Of a stretch of DNA of 64,000 nucleotides, positions 26,942 through 35,100 are shown one piece after another. The notes beneath the pieces are model-generated. The model worked only from the letters and a program-made list of their open reading frames with translations, did no database searches and had not been told where the DNA came from. Within the stretch, counting starts at the first letter, position 1, and each line of letters opens with the position of its first letter. The DNA comes from JAABRU01 sp041390465 (GTDB lineage: Bacteria; Desulfobacterota; Desulfobacteria; Desulfobacterales; Desulfococcaceae): assembly GCA_041390465.1 (NCBI GenBank), contig JAWKPW010000006.1, positions 1 to 64,000 of the forward strand. Reading direction: 5' to 3'. The position numbers and the translations under genes were made by a program.

Positions 26942-26985
26942 AAAAGGGGCTGCGGGGATTTTTCCACGCTGCCCCTTTTTTATTG
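26942..26985 (+). terminator. Second hairpin behind the attenuator
   Basis: AAAAGGGGCTGCG pairs with CGCTGCCCCTTTT (one U-U mismatch) around a loop of about 10 bases and runs into TTTTTT. It lies between the attenuator terminator and the DAHP synthase gene and may act as a second, constitutive or regulated stop. Confidence 0.65.
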
Positions 26986-27139
26986 CGCAATTTCAGGTGA
27001 TGTGCAGCTTTCAGCCGCAAAGGATTGGGAGAATTTTTTGTTCTTTCTGCAAAATCCTTTCTCTGCGGCTTACAGGGGCTGTACAGGGATTGATTTTATT
27101 TACATACACAGAGAAATTTCTTTGCAGGAGGATCAGACA

Positions 27140-28159
27140 ATGCTGGTGGTTATGGAAAAAAGCGCTACAGAGGAACAGATCAGTTCCGTGATAAAGATGA
27201 TTGAGAGCAGAGGATATACGGCCCGTCCCATTCCAGGCGGAGACCGCACTGCCATAGGGGTTCTGCGCAACAAGGGCGCTGTGGATGCCTCTGTTTTTCT
27301 GGGACTTTCAGGTGTCAAGGATGTAGTTCCCGTAACCAAACCCTACAAACTGGTCAGCCGGGAATTCAAAAAAGAGGATACGGTGGTTCATGTGGGGGAT
27401 GTTTCCATTGGCAGCGGTCATCTGGTTCTTATGGCAGGCCCCTGCGCTGTGGAAAGTGAGCTGCAGGCTTTGACCATTGCCGAACATGTCAAAAAGGCAG
27501 GGGCGCATATCTTCCGGGGAGGTGCGTTCAAACCCCGCACCTCCCCCTATTCCTTTCAGGGACTTGGGGTGGAGGGACTGCGGATTCTGGCAAAGGTGCG
27601 CGCGGAAACCGGACTGCCGGTCATCACGGAGGTTATGGATATGGAAACCTTTGATGCTGTGGAGGAATATGCGGACATTATTCAGATTGGAACCCGGAAC
27701 ATGCAGAATTTCAGTCTGCTGCGCCGTGCAGGAAAAGCAAAAAAACCGGTCTGTCTGAAGCGGGGCATGGCCGCGACCATTGAAGAATGGCTGATGGCAG
27801 CGGAATATATTATGGAAGGGGGAAACGGTGATGTCATTCTCTGCGAACGGGGTGTGCGCACCTTTGTCAACCACAGCCGCAATACCCTGGATGTGTCTGC
27901 CGTTCCTGTGGTGCGCGGGGAAAGCCATCTGCCCATTATCATGGACCCCAGCCATGCGGCCGGACGCCGGAATCAGGTGATCCCTCTCAGCCGGGCAGCG
28001 GTGGCTGTGGGCGCGCACGGTCTGATGGTGGAAGTCCACCACGAACCGGACAAAGCCCTGAGTGACGGTGCGCAGTCCCTGTATCCGCAGCAGTTTGAGA
28101 TTTTATGCCGTCAGGCAAGGGCCATCTTCAGCGTATCCGGTCAGGAAGAAAGTCTGTAA
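27140..28159 (+). CDS. aroF: 3-deoxy-7-phosphoheptulonate (DAHP) synthase, AroF/AroA type I-beta
   Basis: A 339-residue enzyme that joins PEP and erythrose 4-phosphate, the entry to the shikimate pathway. Residues about 1-70 form the small N-terminal ferredoxin-like domain found in I-beta enzymes, followed by a KDO8P-synthase-like barrel with LMAGPCAVES (metal cysteine), GGAFKPRTSPYSFQG, QIGTRNMQN, KRGMAATIEEW and IMDPSHAAGRR (metal histidine). AGGAGG lies eight bases before ATG 27140; a longer frame from 27002 crosses the attenuator and is not credible. The Trp leader peptide and terminator upstream indicate control by tryptophan supply. Confidence 0.93.
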   Translation: MLVVMEKSATEEQISSVIKMIESRGYTARPIPGGDRTAIGVLRNKGAVDASVFLGLSGVKDVVPVTKPYKLVSREFKKEDTVVHVGDVSIGSGHLVLMAGPCAVESELQALTIAEHVKKAGAHIFRGGAFKPRTSPYSFQGLGVEGLRILAKVRAETGLPVITEVMDMETFDAVEEYADIIQIGTRNMQNFSLLRRAGKAKKPVCLKRGMAATIEEWLMAAEYIMEGGNGDVILCERGVRTFVNHSRNTLDVSAVPVVRGESHLPIIMDPSHAAGRRNQVIPLSRAAVAVGAHGLMVEVHHEPDKALSDGAQSLYPQQFEILCRQARAIFSVSGQEESL

Positions 28160-28164
28160 AGCAT

Positions 28165-28200
28165 ATGTGCAAAAAACCGCTTCGCTTAATTTTTGCACTC
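28165..28200. repeat. Family-H hairpin repeat
   Basis: GTGCAAAAA pairs with TTTTTGCAC around CCGCTTCGCTTAA. Nearly the same sequence, GTGCAAAAAACCGCTCCGCC and so on, recurs at about 61909-61955. Confidence 0.6.
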
Positions 28201-28294
28201 CTCCGGGTCAGGCGGGCAGGGAGTGCGGAAACTGGGCAGAGCGGTCTTCCGCATATTTGTGCAAAAAATTGATAAAAGAACTGTAAAGACAACC

Positions 28295-28316
28295 GGTGCG
28301 GGGAGATATCCCCGCA
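28295..28316. terminator. Bidirectional hairpin between aroF and metF
   Basis: GTGCGGGGA (28295-28303) and TCCCCGCAC (28308-28316) form a perfect 9-bp stem with a 4-base loop between converging genes. There is no strong T run. Confidence 0.55.
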
Positions 28317-28343
28317 CACCTGTCCAAAGAAAAGCGGAACTGC

Positions 28344-29279
28344 CTATTCTGCCTCAGCAAAGGTGGGACGGGGAAGCATACCTGCCAGTTTTGCAATCTC
28401 AGGCACTTTGTGCTCCCATTCAATGGCCATCAGATGGACACCTGCAACACCTTTCATTTCCCTGAATTCCTGAATCTGTTCACACGCGATTTTGATGCCT
28501 TCCTCAGCATACCTGCCCTTGCCTGCGCCCTGGAGCCGTTTGATCAGCTCATTGGGAACATCCATGCCCGGCACGCTGCTTTTCATGTATCGGGCCATAC
28601 CAAGACTCTTGAGCGGGGTTACACCGGCAAGAATATAGACTTTTTCCGTAAGTCCCATGTCATTGGCCTGTCTTACCCATTCCCGCATTTTTTTCATATT
28701 GTAAATGCACTGGGTCTGTATGAAATCTGCGCCTGCGGCAATTTTTTTTGCCAGACGGTGAACCCGCCACTCAAAAGGCTCGGCAAAGGGATTGGCTGCC
28801 GCGCCGATAAAGATTTTGGGAGGTTCATCGATCTTCTGACCGCTGAGAAATCTGCCTTCATCCCGCATCTGCTTTGTCATGCTGATCAACTGCATGGAGT
28901 CAATGTCAAAAACCCCTTTGGCAGTGGGATGATCGCCAAACTGCTGATGGTCTCCGGAAAGGCAGAGCATGTTCCGAATGCCGTGTGCTGATGCGCCAAG
29001 AATGTCGGCCTGCATGGCCAGCCGGTTGCGGTCACGGCACACCATCTGATAATTGGGTTCCAGGCCTTCCTCAATTGCGATCAAAGATGCTGCCCAACTG
29101 GACATACGCACCATGGCTGTCTGGTTATCCGTGATATTTACAGAATCCACCATGCCCTTCAGGTGGGCGGCCTTTTCCCTTACAGCCTCCACATTGGATC
29201 CGCGCGGAGGACCGAGTTCTCCCGTAAAGGCAAAATGTCCGGCTTTCAGAACCTTTTCCAAATTACTTCCTGATTTCAT
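28344..29279 (-). CDS. metF: Methylenetetrahydrofolate reductase (MetF-like)
   Basis: A 311-residue TIM-barrel flavoprotein that interconverts 5,10-methylene-THF and 5-methyl-THF, either for methionine synthesis or, in sulfate reducers, for the methyl branch of the Wood-Ljungdahl pathway. Family features include FTGELGPPRGS, NITDNQTAMVRMS, the flavin region MLCLSGDHQQFGDHP and the GADFIQTQCIYN segment. The alternative would be a related single-domain MetF acting with MetV; no MetV is present here. GAGAGGTAA lies just ahead of ATG 29279. Confidence 0.88.
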   Translation of the reverse strand: MKSGSNLEKVLKAGHFAFTGELGPPRGSNVEAVREKAAHLKGMVDSVNITDNQTAMVRMSSWAASLIAIEEGLEPNYQMVCRDRNRLAMQADILGASAHGIRNMLCLSGDHQQFGDHPTAKGVFDIDSMQLISMTKQMRDEGRFLSGQKIDEPPKIFIGAAANPFAEPFEWRVHRLAKKIAAGADFIQTQCIYNMKKMREWVRQANDMGLTEKVYILAGVTPLKSLGMARYMKSSVPGMDVPNELIKRLQGAGKGRYAEEGIKIACEQIQEFREMKGVAGVHLMAIEWEHKVPEIAKLAGMLPRPTFAEAE

Positions 29280-29732
29280 GTTGAATTACCTCTCGATTAA
29301 GATTGCGGGCAGGGGAATCTGCATGGCCCCGTAACCCTGGTGTATCCGTATAAAAGATTTTGTTTCACCTGCCGGAATTCTGTGTTTCGCCATACCCGGA
29401 GGTGTATGCCCAAGCCGGAAGATGCTTTATCCTCAATATGGGAATTATCCTCCGGACTGTTTATTTTAAAAGATGATAAATAATCCTTTTTTGCTGTGTA
29501 TGTCAATAAAAACTCTCAGTTTTTCCGGGAAATTTTTTCCTTTCTGTCTGTTATGCCGGTATTTTCAGTTTTTTCTTTACCAGCATTTTTCTTTTTCCGG
29601 AGAGTTCCCCACCAATATCCCAAACCGGCATACTGAAAGCGGAAATAATTTTTTAAATTTTTTATATCAGGATATTAGATGCAAAAAACAGGAAGGGGCT
29701 GAGGAAAAAACAGAAGAAAAGGGAAAAATGTG
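29280..29732. other. Intergenic region before tRNA-Ala
   Basis: I see no gene. The stretch is low in G+C with no repeat that recurs in the window; it carries the metF leader at its start and the tRNA promoter at its end. Confidence 0.5.
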
Positions 29733-29761
29733 TTGACACCTGCCCGGGTTTTTGCTAAATG
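29733..29761 (+). promoter_or_regulatory. Sigma-70 promoter of tRNA-Ala
   Basis: TTGACA (29733-29738) and TAAATG (29756-29761) are 17 bases apart, about 16 bases before the mature tRNA start. Confidence 0.8.
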
Positions 29762-29776
29762 ACTTCACACTTTTTC

Positions 29777-29852
29777 GGGGCTGTAGCTCAGCTGGGAGAG
29801 CGCTTGACTGGCAGTCAAGAGGCCAGGGGTTCGAGCCCCCTCAGCTCCACCA
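29777..29852 (+). tRNA. tRNA-Ala (anticodon GGC)
   Basis: A 76-base cloverleaf with acceptor GGGGCTG pairing to CAGCTCC including the G3-U70 wobble that identifies alanine tRNA, D arm GCTCAGCTGGGAGAGC, anticodon loop CTGGCAG and T arm GGGTTCGAGCCCC, ending with encoded CCA. Confidence 0.95.
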
Positions 29853-29862
29853 ATGAAATCAG

Positions 29863-29894
29863 GGGATTGGGCATTTATGCCTGATCCCTTTTTT
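29863..29894 (+). terminator. Terminator after tRNA-Ala
   Basis: GGGAT (29863-29867) pairs with ATCCC (29884-29888), with an inner GGCA/TGCC stem and a run of six T. Confidence 0.75.
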
Positions 29895-29920
29895 GTTTCT
29901 TGCCGGTCTCCTGCCGGTCT

Positions 29921-30813
29921 TCATCCGGTTTTTTTTGCGCTCAGTTCAGGCAGGTAGCCGTATCCGTCCAGTTTTTGGATTTCCTTTCTGCTTTTGCCGG
30001 GTATCCAGTGGTAATAGGTAGTTATACCAATTCGCCATTGAAATCATATTTTGCGGAAGGCAGTGCCGGTTCTCCGCCGATTTTATGCCGCCATGCAAAT
30101 CTGCTGTGACCTCTGTGCCGTCTTCGTGTCCCTTGCGGTCAAAAAAAGCATGGTTTCAACAGCGAATCAGTATTATGGTTGTCTTGATGTCTGCATGACC
30201 AAGCTGCCTTGACACATCCGCTATATTGTCTCCGGCCTGAATCCGAAGGGTTGCATAACTATGCCGGATATCGTGAAGTCCCCGTTTTTCAAGTCCGGCT
30301 TTGGCAAGCCATCTGTGAAAAACCCTTGTCCGCAAACTCCCGTGATTTATCCCTGTGAAATGAAGTGCCCGTGCGCCTGCCCCAGGGACACCAATGTCAT
30401 CATGGATGATGTTTTCCGGGCTTTTGCCGCAGACGGAAAAGAAGCGGTATATGGACTGCAGATACTCTGCACGGGTTTTGTCTGTCTGTATCCATCCATC
30501 CGTTTAATTTTTCAATAAATTTTTGAAAATTTTCCGATTCCGCATAGCTTTGGGCAGAATACCGGACAATCTCCCGCGTGCACTTACCGGGGAATGATAA
30601 GCGGGGATGTTTTGCCTGCCATTTCAGAAACCCGGTGAGTATGGAAAAGGACTGTTTCATGGTCGCAGGTGTCAGGTTTCTCCGGATTATGTCCCTGTGC
30701 TACGCGTCCAAATCCGCAGTCCCGGCTTTGCTCAGGTCTTTTCCCGGCGCAGAAAGGAATGCAGAGAACTTGCTGATCTCATGCCGGTAGAACCGTCTGG
30801 AAGATTCCGGCAT
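29921..30813 (-). pseudogene. Decayed tyrosine recombinase (integrase) next to tRNA-Ala
   Basis: Read on the minus strand from ATG 30813, the frames give the N-terminal core-binding segment (FYRHEISKFSAFL... RDIIRRNLTPATMKQSFSILTG), then GLHDIRHSYATLRIQAG with the catalytic H-x-x-R, then VSRQLGHADIKTT and finally TYYHWIPGKSRKEIQKLDG and a stop at 29921. There is an in-frame TAG in the N-terminal part, frameshifts in the middle, and a 148-bp family-A element inserted between ADIKTT and TYYHW. An integrase pointing at a tRNA gene is the usual left border of an integrated island; the island itself seems lost or eroded. Confidence 0.85.
30025..30172. repeat. Family-A MITE-like element inserted in the integrase gene
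   Basis: Starts TACCAATTCGCCATTGAAA and ends TTCAACAGCGAATCAGTA, with perfect TTA duplications at 30022-30024 and 30173-30175. Removing the element plus one TTA joins the integrase codons into KTTITTYYHWIPG without frame loss, so this is a clean insertion. Confidence 0.9.
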
Positions 30814-30944
30814 TACCCTCTTTTTGCCTTTATTCCCTTTGTTGTTCAGATAATTTTTAATTAATTAAAATATATGCCAAGTATCCCAAAGTTTTTTTCA
30901 GAATTTCCTGTCATTCTGACAAAGGCCAAGTTGACTGGAAAACG

Positions 30945-31349
30945 GGTAGAGGGACTTTTCATGCTGATAATCCCGGTAATGCCGAATTGCAATGATCAAT
31001 AAAACTTTCGGATGCGGATTCTGTTGATCCTCCGGCAAAAGCCATGCTGAAAAAAGACAGCAGCAGTACAGCATAATACCGATTCGCTATTGAAATCATG
31101 CTTTTTTTAACCGCAAAGGTCACAATAAATTTGCATGGCTGTATAAAATCAGCGGCGAATCGGCACTGCCTTCCGCAAAATATGATTTCAATGGAGAATA
31201 CCGATTCCCCATTGAAAATATAAAGTCCTGTCAGTTTTTTTGACCTTTGTGCCCTCTCTGTGTCCTTTGCGGTTAAAACAGACTGGACAGAAAGCATGTT
31301 TTCAATGGAGAATCGGTATAATTTTATCAGGATGAAAAGTCCCACAATC
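30945..31349. mobile_element. Internally deleted IS1-type remnant with nested MITEs
   Basis: Left end 30945-30970 and right end 31324-31349 match the 26-bp ends of the IS1-family copy at 49951-50879 with few changes. Only about 160 bp of IS sequence remains, with no transposase; the rest is a pair of family-A elements at 31077-31318. Confidence 0.75.
31077..31318. repeat. Two fused family-A elements
   Basis: The segment starts TACCGATTCGCTATTGAAA, runs to an internal junction near 31197-31204 where the right end of one element merges with TACCGATTCCCCATTG of the next, and ends TTCAATGGAGAATCGGTA. TAA flanks both sides (31074-31076 and 31319-31321). The interiors lie in opposite orientations. 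Confidence 0.8.
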
Positions 31350-31469
31350 GGTTTTCATTTTTTCCTCCAATTTAAAAAGGTTAAGACTGCATGAAAACCG
31401 TTTTGCAGTATTTTTGAGGTTATGTCACTAATAATATGGATAAACTCATCGAACTCATGTTGATCGTAT

Positions 31470-31665
31470 ACTGCTCCGCAAAAGAGCTGTCATTGAAAGT
31501 GTCAATGATCTGCTGAAAAACTTTTTTCAGACTGAACATTCCCGTCACCGTTCGTTTTTCGGATTTGCTGCAAACCTGTTCAGTGCTCTGATCGCGTATA
31601 CTTTTTATCCAAAAAAACCTCATATGAGAGGAATTGATCTGAAAAAGATACTGATAACATTTTAA
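31470..31665 (+). pseudogene. 3' remnant of an IS982-type transposase
   Basis: The plus strand encodes RAVIESVNDLLKNFFQTEHSRHRS followed by FFGFAANLFSALIAYTF and a stop at 31663-31665. This is the conserved C-terminal end of IS982-family transposases, including the last catalytic glutamate (IES/IEN) and the EHSRHRS box. Upstream sequence cannot be joined to it, so only about 65 codons remain. Confidence 0.7.
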
Positions 31666-32121
31666 AAATCATCGAATTCACGTTACATTGTCTGCCGAAA
31701 ATCTTATGCAAAAAAAGGTGCCGGAATTCCATCTCCTCTTATTTGCCATTTTTGTCCGGCAGAGGATTGCAAAAACAGGGATTGTCAGAGCACGCGGATA
31801 TCTGATATGCTGACAAACAGGAGATTCACCGGGAACAGAACAGCAGACATATCCATACATTTTATGCATACAAAAATGACAAAAAATGGCTGTCGTATTG
31901 GATGAAATTATTGTATTCCATTATAAGGCATCTGTAATTTCTGTATTTTTTTCATCCAGAATTCCGCAGCATCCTTTGGCACATCCTTTGCTTTTCATCA
32001 AAACAGACAGTACAAGCAGGTCAGCATAAATTTCCTGGTACAACGTTTCGGAAAAACCGGATATTGAATACACGAAAAATTTCATTTGCCTGTTTCATAT
32101 CCATATGCACAGGAGGCCAGT
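31666..32121. other. Intergenic region before the giant membrane protein gene
   Basis: I see no supported gene and no window repeat here. The last bases hold AGGAGG (32111-32116), the ribosome-binding site of the next gene. Confidence 0.5.
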
Positions 32122-35100
32122 ATGCTCTGGATTATTCTTTTTGCTGTAATCGGATTGATTCTGTTCCTGAAAACCCGCAAGCGGATGAAGAGATACAAAA
32201 GGATTTCGGACCTTGCTCTGCTGCGGCTGGAACTGGATCGTTTGCAGAAAAACGGGAATTTTGAGAAAAAACCCTTTGATTATGCAAGAAAAAAAATTGA
32301 TTATGCCATTGTCCGCATTTTTGTTGAGGAAGAGGAACTGCAGCCGGGGATTGGTCTGTGGCTCAAACGCAGAAATGAGGCTTGGGAAAATCTTGCATCC
32401 TATCTGAATCTTGATTCTCAGGAAGCTCCCTGGCGAGCAAAAAGATCAGAAGAAAAACACTATGAATCCAAGCAGACATCTCCGGTTAAAACACGGCCGG
32501 TTCCGCCTGTGAAACCTGCTCCGGTTTCCAAACCCGTGCCTCCGCCGCTGCCGGTTCATGCGGAAAAAGCGGTTGCAAGTATCCGTACGGAAACCGTTGT
32601 TTCTGTGAAAACGCAGCCGGTTCCGTCCGCTTCGGTGAAGCACCCGGATGATTTGCCAAAAGCACTTGAGAAAACACCGGATCCGGAATCTGCTCCGGTG
32701 AAGACGACAGGGATTCCGGCCCGTCCGCTTCCGAAATCTCCTGCAAAACCGGTTTTGGAAAAAACACCGGCAAAAGTTTCCCCTCCTGCTGCTCCGAAAG
32801 CGGTTCAGAAAGAAAAACCCCGCGACACTGCGCGTTTTGCCTGGGAAGTTCAAAAGCCCGGTCAACTGGAACAGCTTATGCAGAAAGTCACAGGCTGGTC
32901 ACGCCTGCTGATTCCCTTTCTGCTTCAGAATATCGGCTGGTTTGTAAGCTGCTTTTCCTTTGTGTCCGGTTCTGTGTTTCTGATCTCTTATTCCGAGGGA
33001 TTTCTGAGGCTGCTGCTGATTTGTCTGTGTCTTCTGACCTATACGCTGCTGACACTTTTCGGGTCATGGCAGATCCGAAGAAAAAAACCGGAACTGCGCA
33101 CAGCCGCAAATGTTCTCACCACGCTGGGAATGCTGCTGATTCCTCTCACCATTGCATCCGGCATACGGCTGGCAAATGTTCATCTGCCTGCGGGCACGGG
33201 TTTGACGCTGCTCAGCTTTGGCATTTTCTGGTACTGCGCGCAACTGGCTTCCGGCACAATGGTTCGCTCTCTGCAGGGACTTCATCCCCGTCTTTTCATG
33301 ATGATGACAGCAGTGCAGATGGCTGTTCCCGCTGTGATTCGCTTCCCCTTTTGGCATATGATGGCCCTGTTTCACCTCCTGCTTCTGCTTGTGCTGGGAT
33401 ACAGTCTGATCCGTTTCAGCAAAGGCTGGTTCCGCTCCATCTTTCTTGACAGAGAGAAAACTGCATATTATGCGGCAGGAACGCTGGGTTATGCTGCTGC
33501 GGTGTCTTTCCTTCATATCACCTGGTCTTATCCGGGCTCCCTGTCTGCCGCATATTACGGCCCGTTTCTCATGCTGCTTTCCGCACTGCTGTTTTATACC
33601 GATGCAGAATGCAAACAGTGGGCAAAGGAATACACATTTCTCTCCCGTTTCACTGTGGCTGTGTATGCCCTTTCTGTCACAGCCATTTTCCTGTCTCTGG
33701 GAAATCCCTTTTCCCGTGTGCTCACGCTTTCTCTGGGGATTGCTGTTTACGGCACGGTGATATGGCGGTATCTCACCATCACACCTCTTTGGCTGCTCAC
33801 AGCCTGCTTTTCCGCTCTGTACGCGCTGCTGATTCTGCAGCACATTCCGGCACAGACGCATTTTCTTGCAGCCCTTCCGGGACTGGCGGGACTGCTGGGC
33901 ATTCAGATATGGGCAGTGAAACGCAATGCCCGCTCTCTGGCCTTGACAGTTTTCCGCATCCGGGGCGCACTGGGAACCGGCCTTGCCGTCTGGAGCCTTG
34001 CAAACAGCAGTCCCGGTTTTGCAGGTTTTGCCACCTGTCTGTTTCTCACGGTTTCTGTTTATATTTCCCTGCGCCATGCGCCGGAATATCTGCTGGAATC
34101 CGTAAAAGTTTTTCAAAAGCAGCCTGCGGAAAACCAAAGGGATCTGCGGGATACAAATCTGTTTTATGCTGTGCTGTTCTGCTCGGTTCTGACAGTGTTT
34201 TATGCACCGTTATATCCGGGAATTCTGTGGCAGACACAGTTTGCAGCAGGTCTTATTTTGCTGTCCGCTGTATGGAGTGAACTGGCTCTTTGGATGTTCC
34301 GCAGACAAAATCAAAACCTGTCTCCGCGCGTTCCCATGCTGCTGAATGCGTCCCTGCTGTCTGTCTTTTCTGCAATTGCCGTGATGCACCATTTCATGCC
34401 CCGTTCAGAACAGATTCTTTTTCTGATTCCTGTAATGGCAATGGGCAGTGTGATTGTGTTCCGGCAAAGTCTGATTTTCCGTGACCGTTTTCTTTTCTCC
34501 CTTGCCCTGATTCTGGGCGGATCATCGGGCGCATTCATAAAGCATACTTTTTTCCCCGGATTCTCTGTGGGAATGGCATCCATGCTGATTTCCCTGAGTC
34601 TGTGGTTTGTCACCTGGCATCTGGAGCGGCTGCGTCAGATTCGTGCTGTGCTGAAAGCGGACAATTCACAGGAAAAGCCTCATTTCACATTGATGGGAAT
34701 CCATGAAATCCGCCCTCGCAGCATTCCGGAAGCCTTTGGCCCGCCGTTGACATGCGCGATGATTCTTTTATGGGGAATCGGACTTTTCAAATCAGGATGG
34801 TATCTGCTTCACACCGGCCCGAATTTTATTTGGATCATCAGCGCATTCTTTGCCACTGTGCTGACCATTCTCTTTCTTGCGCGCTTCCGTATCCTGTATC
34901 TGTTCCCGATTCCTGTTCTCATGGGGATGGGAATACTGCTCACTGTAATGGAACCTTTTCTTTCATGGGAAATTCCCGCTGTCAGTCTGGCTGCTTCCTC
35001 TTATGCGCTTGCGGTTTGGATTCTTGTAAGACAATGCCTCGAAAGTGCCGGACTTTTCAGATTTGCACAGATTCTGCTTCTTACCGGGGGACATAACGGC

